Of a DNA stretch of 64,000 nt, positions 49,519 to 61,385 are shown piece after piece. The notes below the pieces were generated by a model. The model searched no databases and was not told the DNA's origin. It saw only the letters and a list, made by a program, of their open reading frames with translations. A program made the translations under genes and the position numbers. The DNA lies in the NCBI GenBank assembly GCA_907163375.1, contig CAJQUW010009227.1:392785-456784 (forward strand), given 5' to 3'. Position 1 is the stretch's first letter, and every line of letters starts with the position of its first letter. This DNA is from Prostheceraeus crozeri (taxonomy: Eukaryota; Platyhelminthes; Polycladida; Euryleptidae).

Positions 49519-50559
49519 CTGAAAATGAATATACAATTTGAGGAACTTCGACTTGACATGGACAGTAAACATCTCTGAGCTGAAAAACTTCAGCTTCTCT
49601 TAAAATCGTTCAATTTATCGAGGTTTTACAAACGAATTTTGGTCATTTTTGTTAGATTTTTGATAATTGAGCTTTTCATTACTTATCTATACGAATATTG
49701 GCACCCAACCAAAAACTGGTGAAAATCCTGGAAATAAGAATATTCTTCTAAGACTTAACCCGCTCTAGGCTTCATGGTGGACCGTGTTGACCAACGTCAG
49801 TCTCGGTCTCAAATCATTTGCAGCCACATTTGAAGAATGTGATAAAAAGTAAAACCGGAAAGTAAAATAACAAGAGCAAATAAGTTATTTAGGTCCTTTT
49901 GCAGCACAAAAGGCAGTAGAATGCTCAGAACCAAAACCGTGTAAATGAAATACAGAGACAATATTTTGATATCAGAAATGACATCCAATATTCAAACTCA
50001 AATGAATCTGACATCCATAACCTTCGAATTTTCTCATTTGTAACTAATCTGACGATTTTTAAAACTTTATTTGTCTTTCTTGTCATCTACTTTGAAGGGG
50101 CATCGATTAAAACGAGCAGAATTGTTGTCATAGCTGCTAAATTCTGGAAAAGCACGCATTAAATCGTTTGAGATATTGTTTAACATGAGTTTCTGCAGTC
50201 AGTCAATCGTGTGAGTTTTAAATCATGAACACAACTTCGAACATCTAAGGAAGATGACAGAAAGCCAACATTTGACGACAGAAGAAATGCACCTGATAAA
50301 CCTATTCAGTCAAGAAATATCAAACGAATGATTTCGAATGAGTAAATAAAGAAAAATCACGAAGTGATAATTGTCAACCTAATCTTATTTGACAAGCTAA
50401 TCAGCTAGACTCCTTGAGTTATCATTATTATCATGATATTTTTGAGTTTAAATCATCAGCTCTAATTGGAGACGCGGAAAGCACCATTTTGTTGTATTGA
50501 ATAAAAGTTGATGTGATAAATTGAGAAGCAATCATTAAAAACGAAATTGCGGTTTAGGT

Positions 50560-50770
50560 AAGACTCGACCACGTGAAAATCCTCGGTCTAGCTCTATCAC
50601 ACATCATGTATTTGAGCAAAAGTGTCAACCTGCAGAAACGGCTTTTTAGTGATATTTCATGTGGGCGCAGCAATTTGTTGCGTTTGCGTATTGCCGAAGC
50701 ATTGTATATCAAACGCCGCCGGCCGAATTTGTGTTTAAAAAGCGTTCTGTCTTTAGCTTCAACTTGGTAA
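50560..50770 (+). pseudogene. Penelope-like GIY-YIG C-terminal fragment
   Basis: The frame contains NLLRLRIAEALYIKRRRPNL, matching the L-x-x-x-I-x-E-x-L-x-I-K-x-x-x-P-x-L motif that closes the GIY-YIG nuclease of Penelope-like elements. The Glu of the nuclease (E of AEAL) is kept. The rest of the element is not recognisable nearby. Confidence 0.55.
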
Positions 50771-51569
50771 TTAACTTAAATTAATTTTGATTTTATGATT
50801 TCTTATCTTTCTTTAAACATATCAGTGATTTATCATTTCCATAGTGTACAAAACATAGTGCAGCCTCAGTGGTTGCTAAAGAATACTTTGTTTCGATTGA
50901 TCAAGTCTGTATATAGCTCATATCTATGTAGATGTTCAAGTAAACTGATATTCTAGAATGTCTCTTTTCGAGAAGCTACATGCTTGTAAATTGTAAGGCT
51001 TCATCAATGCCAGCGCAATAGACGGTGATCGCTCTCAGAGACATTTAAGCCACGTGATAGAAGCGTTGATCAGAATCAATTCCTCATATTCGCAGTGGTG
51101 ACGTTAGAAAGCTGTATGTCGTCTTGTAACTAGGACAAACCAAAAATGACTTGTGAAATGCACATTCAGGACTAAACAAATAACAATTGATTTCTGTACA
51201 GCACCTTAAATATTGAAAAAGGAATCGAAGCACGTGTTGAAACTCCGAGCTCACTCATATAAAGGTAAATGAATTAAATTTCTTTTCACAGGGTCGAGTA
51301 GATATCTAAATGTGTCATGTATTTGATCTGCGAGTTTTATCATTTGCAAATTTAGCTACTCACGACTTTCAGAAAGGTCAGATAAAGAAGTTGAACTACA
51401 TTGATTGACAATTCATACATTGAGAACAAATACAGCAATGAAGATGAAACAAGCTATCGAACAGAGGACAGTTCAATACCGTTACACAAAAAATCTGCTA
51501 TGTCACCGTACAATATATCCAGGTCCTTCAAGCTAGCAGAGATAATTGCTGTGAAGACATGCCGTTGAG

Positions 51570-52010
51570 AATTTATGACAAGATTGAATTGCACTGCACC
51601 GAAAAAGACGATGACCCATAAATTTCCAGAATCAATCGTGAATCTTTTGAAGGAACAGATAAGTCGAAGACAACCTCTGAAGCGGTGAAGACAATGAAAG
51701 AAAATCTGGAAAAAGCTGTCTGAATCGTTGCAAACAATCCTTCAGAAGATGTAGATTCTAGCAAATTCAGTGCAGTCATAACAAGCAAAATTTCATCTGC
51801 AGAACAAAGTAAAGAGCTTGGATTTATCTTCAAACTGTTGACAATTGTTTTCTTAATATTCCACCTACTTTAGTCGAAGCGGAGAGAGCACTTTCCACTG
51901 TTGGGGTTTTAAAGAAAGTTTTACACAGCACGGACAATGAGACAAAACACTGGATGTGCTTCATTTGCTCAAACATTCATCAGAAAGAAAATCATTGCAC
52001 ATGTACATGA
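51570..52010 (+). pseudogene. hAT transposase C-terminal remnant
   Basis: The end of the region reads IPPTLVEAERALSTVGVLKK, continuing to CFICSNIHQKENHCTCT and a stop. This is the hAT dimerisation motif (P-x-S-x-E-x-E-R-x-F-S-x-A-G) near the enzyme C-terminus. Upstream, broken frames rich in Glu/Lys/Ser fit the linker before this motif. No ends were found, and it is not clearly related to the element at 37-38.8 kb. Confidence 0.68.
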
Positions 52011-54224
52011 CAATTGTGACTATACGTATTTTAAACATGCCGTACCCGTATGCATAGATTTGAGTGCCTTCAACACTTTCTAATCAAAAGAAATAATTTT
52101 GAAATAAGCAGTGTCCAACACTGGATACTTGTATATTGTACAACTCTTGTACTTTGCAGTGCTTACGTTGTCCTTCTTATAATTATTGCACCTGCTAGCA
52201 TTGCAGAATGGCGACACTTTACTCTTACTGTGTAAGCGAGACTTTACAATCAACTCTCGCAGGATAAGCGCAAGTAATCACTAGAATGAGATGCCTCGAA
52301 CCGAAGACGTTCTAGGCTATGAAGTGCGACCGAATTATCAACTCAACCATTCACATCCGTTGATTTTCAGATAATTGTCATTGTGAACTCGTGACATCCG
52401 GCTCTACACGGTTGTGATCTACGTGACCTTCATCAACATAAATTATGAACACTGATTAATGTTCTTGTCATCGGCCTGTTGGTTTTCCCATCACTTTACT
52501 CTGATACTTCTTCTTCAACTTAAAAACCGATTCCTTCGATAGCTTTAATCAGTAGATCTTCACAACGTAGAGAACAGCCAGACTGCTCCCACACTCTGCT
52601 CAGTTAGTCGACAAGCGTATTCCAGCAGAATGATGCGGGCGTGGCTGAAGACATCCTTGCCTTAACACGGATTTATTAATTTCATTTTGTGATCAGTTGA
52701 GGATTATTACAACGTTATCAACCGGATCAACAAATCTCACTGATTATCTCTGCCCTAGATCAAATGACACTTCTCTCACATGCCTGTGGAAAAACAAAGT
52801 CAGTGAAATTAAATATCGAGGCACATGACATGAAATTAATTTCTTCTCGAGGTAGGATTTCATTCAGATAAAAATAACATTTTTGACTTTAAAGAATAAG
52901 AGAAAGTATGTTTACATAACGCAGAATGATTCTCCTCAATTATATGGATGAAGAAAGAGTTGGATATTCAACATTTATCAGTCCGTTTAGGATTATTGTT
53001 ATCTGATCATTCATTAACTCATCAACAAGTCAAAAACTTGAAGGAAAGACTTTATAAATTTTCTAAAATCATTGTTTTGTATACCTTCAAATTCAACTAA
53101 TACTTTGGTCATCCTCAAATAAAGATATTTAGAAGCTGATTTACACGGTGTTCATAGAAAACAAGCAATAATGAAAATAAAGAAGAATAAGAGATATTCG
53201 TTGACATTCTGCACGCACAAAATGAAACGTTCAACGGTAAGTCTCTGTGGTTCCAATTTTGTGTAGTCGACATGGTTTTGAGCTTTGAAGACAACACAGA
53301 ACGGAGATCGTAGAGTTCCACTTCCTTCTTTTTTATCAAACTTCTTGATTTTCAGCATTGTGCTGTTCTGTGCAGAAAAATCAAATATATTCATTCCTTT
53401 TGTAATATGTTCCCATAGCGTTGATATTCAAGAGTGAAAAATCTTCGCTCTCATGATTACCATTGTTGAGTACATTTCATACTACACTAGTAAACACACT
53501 AGTATATTCGCTCTGATCATGACGCTAAAATAAGTGTTATAACGGAACAATGACCCTAAGCTACGATTCGAAAGTCAGCTTTCAAGTTGAACATTATTAT
53601 TGCTTATGGTAAGATTTGATTCTGCCGCTTAGCTTCCGACAAATATCCTGTAGTCCAACTATAAGGTAATTGGTCTACATAGCCGATGTGGTTGTAGATG
53701 CAAGTGCCACATTTGCATCGTATCTATTCATCACTCACCCGACGATTATGTGTTGGAGCACTATCAAAAGGGTAAATTGAAATTGTTCAAAGACAGCAAA
53801 CAGCTTTTGTGGTCTATGTTGCACGGTGAAAATGGGACCTCCTTAAAAATATCATTTGAAGTCAAAAAGTATTCCGACTGAAGAACGCCGCTGGCGAGGA
53901 GATGGCCATTCCGATACCACTGCGGTGCTTCCATACCCAAGACAAAGCTCTTCACACCGTGAACAGCATTGACCGGGGGAGGGAGCAACCCGTGTTTCCA
54001 CCCACACCTTGCCTCCGAAGAGGGGCGGCTGCAATCGCTGAGGGGACTTTGGACAAGGCATAGCGAAGCATGCCACAGGGGAGGAAGCTCAAAGAGCTTC
54101 GTTGCATTTCCCAACAGCCAAGATTGATACTTGCACCCAGGTCTGTCGGACGTTGAGGGAACCTCATACCACAAAGGCGCGACACCGGTCACAATGTTGT
54201 TAATAATAAAGAAGAGTGACTCAC
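52011..54224. other. Intron, nothing recognised
   Basis: The 203-codon minus-strand ORF at 53764-54375 overlaps a true exon in another frame. Its GC-richer middle (53880-54180) may be an old repeat. No domain was found. Confidence 0.45.
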
Positions 54225-54342
54225 CATGAAAACCAAACAAGTATAAGAAGGCCACCGCCACGTAGCTATTGCTTTCACACCAGCGATCGTCTCCCAAATT
54301 GGAGTCATTGCTCGTCCAAGTCGAGTTATGTTTTCTTTTAAT
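54225..54342 (-). CDS. GRAMD4: GRAMD4-like exon: helix preceding first membrane segment
   Basis: The acceptor (CTCCTGTTGTTTCAG) and donor (ATG then GTGAGT) enclose 118 bases: one base, then 39 codons starting LKENITRLGRAMTPIWETI and ending in a Trp-rich, hydrophobic SYTCLVFM. It aligns without gaps to the 39 residues preceding VYM in vertebrate GRAMD4 (x-TEN-x-x-RL pattern). An overlapping minus-strand ORF in another frame (53764-54375) is longer but lacks this support. The first base must complete a codon ending in A from an upstream exon. Confidence 0.82.
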
Positions 54343-54814
54343 CTGAAACAACAGGAGACATGAAATATAATGCACCGCGCTAAGGGTACAGGAAATTCAA
54401 TTTTGATTCCTTTTGTAACTCCTTCTCGAAAACAATGAAGCAAGTGAACACCTGTCGATTTAAGCAAATTTTTGGTACATAGGCAAAAACATTCAAACAC
54501 ACATGATCTCGAATGTTCCAAATATCACAGATTCACATAATTATGCAACCTGATGCGATAGGATTCGCGTATGAATATGTGCGTGAGTACACAAGTGCAT
54601 CTCAGGACAAGTTTCACATTGTCGGTTCTCGTATGAAACATTCAATCCTAGAACAGGATTTTCAGAGGGGCTGGAACATGCTCTCATGCACCCATTCCGA
54701 TTTTTGCATCAAAAGCTTGATTGCAATGAATTTCAGGATTGCATGCGACGAGCCCTACGTGTGTAATGAATCACAAGCTTACCAGTATGGCTTAACATCC
54801 TGGGTGGCGAGGAA

Positions 54815-54900
54815 TGTTCAAGTGGAGCATATATAATTAATAATTATAATATAATTAATATAATTATGTTCAAGTGGAGCAAGTATATTATTATTATCAT
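54815..54900. repeat. Local duplication with AT-rich spacer
   Basis: TGTTCAAGTGGAGCA occurs twice about 50 bp apart, separated by an ATAATTA-type stretch and followed by an ATT/ATC microsatellite. Confidence 0.6.
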
Positions 54901-55236
54901 TATCAAATGGGGAAAAAACTGCTTCCAGCAGCGATGTCATCTTCAGGATTGAAATTAGATATTTCAGGTATATGTGTACTGCAACTTTCAGATACGTGCC
55001 ATTTTTATGTAATTCAAACTACAACAATAGCATGAATATTGGCGTGGTGTAATGTTCTGCAAAGTGTTGAGCATCAATGTGACTTGAGCATGCTGAGAAA
55101 TGCTTGAGGATCAGGGTATTTACTTTTACGTGTAAGTACTTTACATATACTTTACTTTCTTGCTCTCCGTCGCTTCTCCCCGATTACTTTCTTCCACTCT
55201 TTCGATCAGGAGCAGTGTCTTCCTTGATTACCATCA

Positions 55237-55288
55237 CTATTGGGAAGCGCTGACCAAGAGCATGCTCAAAGTCAGCGCTTCCCGATAG
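55237..55288. repeat. Compact palindromic hairpin
   Basis: Arms GGGAAGCGCTGAC (55242-55254) and GTCAGCGCTTCCC (55271-55283) are perfect and extend to 18 bp with one mismatch. The loop itself contains the 10-bp palindrome GAGCATGCTC. It may be a small MITE relic or a structured site. Confidence 0.75.
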
Positions 55289-55710
55289 CAGCGTCACGAC
55301 CAAAAAATCGGTTACTACAGATTTTGCTGTGGGTCTCTGATGAATTAGATATCAAAATCTTGAATTCAGATTGTCATCGAACTGTTTCAGAGATGTGTCC
55401 TCGATTCCATATAATTATGTGAATTTAACTTGTCTATTGTCTGCATATTATAGCAGATAGGGTTGGAGTCGGCACGGATTATGACGACCGATGCAGTCAA
55501 AATCGGCCGTTCCGGCAAGTAACGGCGACTGGTTCCAGCCCTGATAGCACAATCAAGTTGCTTAAGCAAAAATTGTATCCATTATCGTTACCAGTATTTA
55601 GCTTTTTACCAATACCCACCCCAAGAAAGTTCCTCAACATTCCAGTTTTTTTCTTGCAAACAAATAGTTATTTCAATCTGATGAAGATCGATCAACAAAT
55701 CTCTCCTTAC

Positions 55711-55746
55711 TCTGATGTCATTTTAGATATGCTTAGCGTTGAGCTA
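55711..55746 (-). CDS. Possible small upstream GRAMD4-like exon
   Basis: A 36-base minus-strand interval has a good donor (GTAAGG) and a moderate acceptor (GTGCCTATTCAG). It would contribute SSTLSISKMTSE, with its terminal GA plus the A of the next exon making Glu. The phase fits the exon at 54225-54342. The region is poorly conserved in the family, so only phase and splice signals support the call. It could be chance. Confidence 0.35.
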
Positions 55747-55923
55747 CTGAATAGGCACTCTCGTCGAGCAAAAAGTCGAAGTAATAGCGGCTTCATGCAT
55801 TACACTAACATTACCAGTCGTACGCAACGAACTGGCTTTTGAAACGCACTTGTGATTTTGCATTAACATGAAAGCCTACTTTGGAGGCTAAATGAAGTCA
55901 GCACATCAATAACATATGTTAAA

Positions 55924-56150
55924 ATGGGTCAAGAGATGCTTTCCATGTCGAGTTTTGAGTCGCAAAAAATGAATTTGAGAAGCATTGATGTAGACCTTCT
56001 TCGACACAGGCATGCCATGTTTTCTCCAGTCTTCCTGGTGGACGGCGACCGTCGACTGATAAACGATATTCCCCTCTCCCATGACACTCCGTTGCTCTTC
56101 ATCGCAAGCATCTCTGGCGCAGGCGAAGAACAAGTAACTCTGGTGGGTCA
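55924..56150. other. GC-rich coding-like patch, strand unresolved
   Basis: The patch is open in several frames on both strands and has balanced codon-like composition. The minus strand offers a good acceptor (TTGTTCTTCGCCTGCGCCAG) and the plus strand a GTAACT donor after GAAGAACAA. No domain is recognised in any frame. It could be an exon of an unknown gene or of the unseen 5' part of the GRAMD4-like gene. Confidence 0.25.
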
Positions 56151-57120
56151 CATCATCACATCGCACTTTGTTATTAAACTTTACAAGTGTGGCATATCGC
56201 AACATTCGTCTGTCAATTATCATAATCAGCATATAATCACCAGCATTATCAGCTGCTCTGTCAATTTCTCAGTGATACCCATCACACACTAGAGACTTGC
56301 GTCGGAGAATTCTGAGTGGATCTGAATCTCGAAATGAATCAGTGAAAATTAGCATAGACCTACTTAAGCTTTTTGATAAACGGTTTGCTTAGCCGAGGGA
56401 TATTGAAGTTCTCATGGATTTTTAACATGAGAAGCGAACAGGTCTTCCAAATTGCAAGTACCAGTAGGCAGTAGTTAATTGTTATCAAAAGACGCCACAC
56501 AACATTTTTCGGACTTGTTGTGAAAAAAGGCATGATAGAAAACCTTGTAGACCTAACTGGAATAGTGGGCGGTAAATGAGCTATAGATAAACAAAAGCTG
56601 CCAACTGTGAGGACGATGTCAAGAAAGTGTAGTCTATCACACATTAATGTTATCCAAGAAACAAAATATCGATTTAAATGGAGAGAGATAGCCATATACG
56701 TCAGCATCTTCACGTTCCAGTGGAATGTGAGATAAAAGGTAGTCAATTATGCTGATGACCAATAAGCAGCCATAGAGTGATTTGTGGGTTTGCTGTTGGT
56801 CAGCATTGCATGTGTGGTCAGCTTCATTGTTTATCCGATCGGCGACTATTATTATCAGGAGCTCTCCAGCCTCAACATAGAGTCATTGATTCCATTGAAA
56901 TCAGAAAGAACAGAAAAATTCCTTCAGCCAAACGCGATGACAACATGTTTTTTTGAACTCATTCGTTCCATATACGACGGCCTTGTTAAATGGAGCGATG
57001 TGTAGTCTTACATATTGACACTTAGTCAGATTCGCTCAATGCATCACCAGCCTTTGCGTGTGATGCTTAACCTATGATTTTCAGCAACTTTCAGGAACTT
57101 GAATTAAACATTTGCTTACG

Positions 57121-57874
57121 TACCGTATTTTTCGGACTGTAATGCGCATATTAAATCTGTATGTTTATGAAAAATCAGCAATGCGCCTTATGTATGAGCA
57201 GTATGTATGTTCATGGGCGATTGGGGTGGCGATTAAGACGAAGCTCTTTCACTTACCAAAACCACTTTGCTAGATACGTACGGTGCTTCAACATCCGGTA
57301 ATTAGGGAATCCAAAATATCACCTGTTAGGAGAAATGCTTACGACACGGATCTCAGACTCAAGACCATTAGCCACGCAGTACAACATGGGAACAGTGCAG
57401 CTGGGAAACATTTCAACAATAATGAATCAATGGTAAGGAAGCAGACAAGATGACCTGCGTCAAGTAAAGAGGACGAAGAAGAGTTTCCCAGGGAACAAGG
57501 CAATATGGCTACAATTAGAGAATAAAATTGAGCAATGGATTGCTGAGCAAAGAACAGCAGGTAGAAGCGTCTCTATAGTCTCCATTCGACTGAAGTAGCA
57601 ACAGCAATGGCTTAAGAGTTAAGTCCAACTGTGAAAGTCCGGCACTGAAAAGGAGGAATTTGATGGATTAACATAAGAGGAATGATTGAAAAAGTGAGTA
57701 CACTTTTGTGTAATATTGTAAGTTACTGCTAGTGATTTGAATAAAGGATGATCTAACGTAATCTTGTTTCGCTTTATGCGCCTTATAATCCAGTACATAT
57801 TATGTATGAAAATGGATCCGTTCACTAATACTCCGTCTTATAATCAGTTGAACCTCATAGTCCGAAAAATACGG
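57121..57874 (+). mobile_element. Second pogo-like element, internally deleted
   Basis: Inverted ends start CCGTATTTTTCGGACTGTAA at 57123 and close with the near-complement at 57874. The left TA is kept and the right one is altered to CA. Sequences inside the ends (ATGCGCA / TGCGCC) also mirror each other. At 752 bp it is too short for a full transposase and keeps only the DNA-binding part. Confidence 0.85.
57335..57598 (+). pseudogene. Pogo-like transposase N-terminal remnant
   Basis: Broken frames keep the HTH region: NAYDTDLRLKTISHAVQHGN, then after a frameshift TKKSFPGNKAIWLQLENKIE and WIAEQRTAGRSVSI. These match the Y-D-x-x-F-K-L-x-V-I ... L-E-x-x-L-x-x-W-I-x-E-x-R pattern of pogo/Tigger enzymes. 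The catalytic domain is absent. Confidence 0.72.
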
Positions 57875-59564
57875 CACTTGCTTAGAGTAAGCCTATATAG
57901 GAATACCAAAAACGGCTTTAGATAGCTATTGAAGAACGCATTATCCATGGCGCTCAATGAAATAAACAGTCTAATTAAGTCGTCTTTATTTTAGTGAGAT
58001 AATTACAGTCTACTCCATTTTACAACTCGACCTATTTTGAATGATATATTGATGTTAGAATATAAGTTAGATAGTGGATGCTGTCACATTGGTCTTGCTT
58101 TGAGAGAAAAGTAGTTTGATGATGGAAGCTAGGTCTATGAACTCAGGCCTGTAAAAGTCCTTTGAATCTCATATTTGACTGGAAACGTAGCCTCCATCAA
58201 TCGTTCCTACACAAATCTTGAGCCTGGGAAAGCACCAATCTTCATGAGTTTAAAATAAGTAAATTCAACTATTTCTAGATTTATTTTCAGAAAGCAATGA
58301 TAAAATTTTTAAAACTTATAGCCTTACATAACAAGCTCTTAAGACATTTTATAGTTAAATCATCATTCCAATAGTGCTGGTAGCTTCCCATGGCATCACT
58401 GCCCGCAACTATTGCTATCCTTAAATATTTTAATCAGACTGAATTCAAACAATAGGCCTAGAAGGATAGAACACGCACACATCCAAATTCGCCACTGCTA
58501 ATCATGCTTATACAAGTATGAAAGATTACAGAAGACTTTGAGTATTATCATGTAGACTTATTCCTGTACAAGCTTGGAGTACCCTGGGACTGGAAAGTAA
58601 AAATTATGGAATCTCAGGTACATGATCACTGCTTCAGTTGAAAGGTCTTAGGAGCCCGTGCATACAATCACAAGTCATCTGAACACCTGTAGCACGCACC
58701 TGCTGTTTATCATGCAGCTGCTTCGACTAACTACCGAAGTCTTCAACCGCTTCAAGTGAGAATCCAACATCAAAATCTTATTAGAGCTTCACGTTTAAGT
58801 CTTGTCGATCGAGAAGAGGCGATAAATCAAAACAAAGCCGAAGCCAACCGATTCGAATTTTTCTCGAATCACAGTTCGAATCGAATCTCGAAGCTTCGCA
58901 TGTCTCTAATTAGGGTCGATCTTACATACACGTGTGCCTAGTGCCTCAACAATGCCTGTACATGTCTCTAGTAAGCTCATCACTTTCTCACTTGCGTACA
59001 GAAGAAATCGAAATATTTTTTCTACTTTCGATAAATCTCTGGTTAAAGCAGGCAGACATTGTGCATTTCATTGCCTTCTCGCATAATACGCAGCATGACT
59101 TCAGCTTGCAAAGAGACGAAATAATTCAATACTCATGACCAGGGATTGTGAAATAATTGATTTGGAGGACAAAATCAACTTAACAAATCAAATAATTTCA
59201 AATATAACGTATAAAGTCATTGCAGTCTCTTATATAACAATTTCAATCATTCAATCACAAATTTACATTCCAATCGTAACATTTTCTACTACATCGACAC
59301 AATAACTATCTACAGTTGATGAAATGACAGCACGCACGGCAGTTGACTGATGACTTTGATATCAGATAAAAGACTGATGTACCTCATTAACTTCTCGACA
59401 TCTCTGCCATTCACTTGTAGTGATGTCGAACATGCGCACATGTCATTTTGTTTCATTATTTGAATTGTGCTGATGCTGCGAAATGAACTACTTTCACAAA
59501 TCTTTGTTGCTTAAGAAAAGGCCGCAATGATTGACGAAATGTTTCTAATTTTCCAAATACTCAC

Positions 59565-59676
59565 ACACAACATCAGAGCCGAACACAAAGTTCAGGAATG
59601 CTTTTGACTGTCGAGGTCTGATTTCATCTTTTAATAACCATGCACGCAAACGCTTTGCATCGAAAACAGAAAGAAC
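59565..59676 (-). other. Possible exon of an unknown gene
   Basis: A minus-strand frame reads FDAKRLRAWLLKDEIRPR, then SKAFLNFVFGSDVV, before a good GTGAGT donor. The acceptor side is unclear and the phase does not fit the next known GRAMD4-like exon. It looks protein-like, but I cannot name it. Confidence 0.22.
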
Positions 59677-59948
59677 TCAGCGTGTGTCTTGCTACGCCTT
59701 AAAATAAGAATGCTCATTACCAGCAGAGCTACGATGGATATTCAGCTCAATGGGAATCAAAGGTGAAATTGTCAACTCCTGTCTTTCGGAGAGGTTGCTC
59801 TAGAACAGAAATGTCCAACATATTTCCGCAAGGCCTTGAAGATTCTTAGAAGTATTTAACCTTTAATGAATACTTCCACTCGCAGATACTGATACAGAAG
59901 ATTAGGGCATTATTTCTCCAAAGGTTTTATCATCATTCCGAAAGAACA

Positions 59949-60492
59949 TCACCCCGCTAGTAAACATCACATTAATGTGTTGTGCCGCAAAGGTATGGGT
60001 TCAAATTCTATCAAGTGCACAAGATGCCAGTTTTGGGCTCACAAACGTTGCAGTGGCATTGTGGTCCGCCTGTCATCCGCAGCAGCTACATTCGTGTGCC
60101 GCCGGTGTAAAGGAGAATTGGTGACCGACCAAACGCCATCATTTGGAGACGATGATCTTTCTACGGTTTATGAGGAAAGCTATGAAATAGTGAATCCAAT
60201 GAAGAGCTCAGAAGAAGAATGTGCCTGGAGCCTATCGGTGACTCTATCAGAAGACGACACCTAAGATGGTGTGGACATGTGGAGAAGAAAGACGATTGTC
60301 AGTGGGTGAAGCGCGTGCGGAAATTGCAAGTGGATGGTCGCCGACCTGTTGGACGTCCAAGGAAATCATGGAGCGATAACATCAAAGAAGGCCTTCGAGC
60401 GCTCGGGATCCGCGTGGAAGATGCTAACGACTGAGCGAAGTGGAGAACTGCCATACAAGCGAACTGTCGCACCCAACATGGAGGGAACAATC
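59949..60492 (+). pseudogene. LINE C-terminal fragment: zinc finger plus GRPR tail, internally deleted
   Basis: The first frame (from 59949) has a Cys/His finger: LCRKGMGSNSIKCTRCQFWA, then HKRC and FVCRRC. After a deletion and frame change the second frame (60219-60434) reads RRRHLRWCGHVEKKDDCQWV and VGRPRKSWSDNIKEGLRAL, a very common LINE C-terminal tail. In full-length relatives about 150 residues lie between these blocks, so most of that part is lost here. A stop near 60434 is followed by more tail-like sequence to about 60490. Confidence 0.75.
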
Positions 60493-61200
60493 GACGTTAA
60501 ATGGTATAAGTAATGAAAAATACTACGTGGCAATTCGTATTGCATAAAAGATGTAGAAAGCGACATCCGTGTCCAAAAATCATTGGCTTCAAGTTTGGTT
60601 GCAAACAAAGAAATACTAGCTGTATTTCAATGGACGAAACAATTTTCAACACTTAGAATGCTAATGAAAACACAATGTGACCACTCAGCAATTGCAATGT
60701 GATAATGGAATAGCTAATGTTAGTGTATAATGTCTTTCGACGCACATATACTGACATAAGAGTGATTGACTTACATCACTACTTCGGGAAGACTATTTGA
60801 CCAACTGCAGAACTGACTGCTATGTATCAGGGCTATCCTCCTGAATTAAAGCAGTATAAAGTAATTTAGTGCAACATTCCCATAGTCCGAAAAGAGAATG
60901 CATTAAAAGAATAATGACACACATTTGCAGTTGAACATTGATTTGATATTATTTTAAGCTTTTTATCAACAGAATTAAGTTCTTTTCAAATAATTAATAC
61001 TGTTGCAAACTATGAAGTTTTTATCAGCACATTGGCGTTGGACAATAGTGTCTTTAATTCCATTATATTTACTTTGGTAACAATTTCCACCGAGTTTATA
61101 ACCCGATTGAAGTAACATTTTTACTATTTAAATGCAATGCAATATCCAATGCTTTCGAGACGCGCATGTTCACAGATTGAAAATAAAATTTTACATTAAG

Positions 61201-61385
61201 TGGTTTCCATGGCACAGTGGTTAAGTGCTTGGCCTAGCGATGCTTTGGTCCAGAGGTCGAGCCCCAAAAGTGTCATTGGAATTCGGCAGGAAGGGCATCC
61301 GGACTACGCTCCAGAAAAGTCTGACTATGTCAGCACTGTCCAAGCCCCCAGTCTGAGGGAATAGTGACGCTAAATCTTCATTTTT
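61201..61385 (+). repeat. tRNA-derived SINE, main family, copy 11
   Basis: Copy with intact A and B boxes (GGCACAGTGGTTAAGTGCTT and GAGGTCGAGCCCC). The body lacks the AAGAGATCACAAC segment. Confidence 0.86.

Larger units (their letters stand above)
46..55746 (-). other. GRAMD4: GRAMD4-like gene, partial at both ends (span of recognised exons)
   Basis: Eight (possibly nine) minus-strand exons join in phase into about 255 codons that follow the GRAMD4 family layout: a basic amphipathic helix, a first membrane segment, a short linker, a helical stretch, a second hydrophobic block, the conserved KYDT...LPTD block, a Ser/Asp-rich linker, and the start of the GRAM domain. GRAMD4 is known as an ER and mitochondria-associated membrane protein with a lipid-binding GRAM domain, linked in vertebrates to apoptosis. 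The family match rests on my recollection of the vertebrate protein, aligned by eye. Introns are about 4.7 kb, 7.0 kb, 12.9 kb, 70 bp, 4.3 kb, 64 bp and 24.4 kb in transcript order. All transposons described here sit inside introns or upstream. The 5' exons and the rest of the GRAM domain are not seen in the window. Confidence 0.82.

Noticed and set aside
53764-54375. 203-codon minus-strand ORF as a gene
   Set aside because: It overlaps the in-phase GRAMD4-like exon in a different frame and shows no recognisable domain.
56360-56746. 128-codon minus-strand ORF with hydrophobic stretches as a membrane protein
   Set aside because: Hydrophobic runs are expected from AT-rich sequence read in this frame. 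No start context, splice signals or family similarity were seen.
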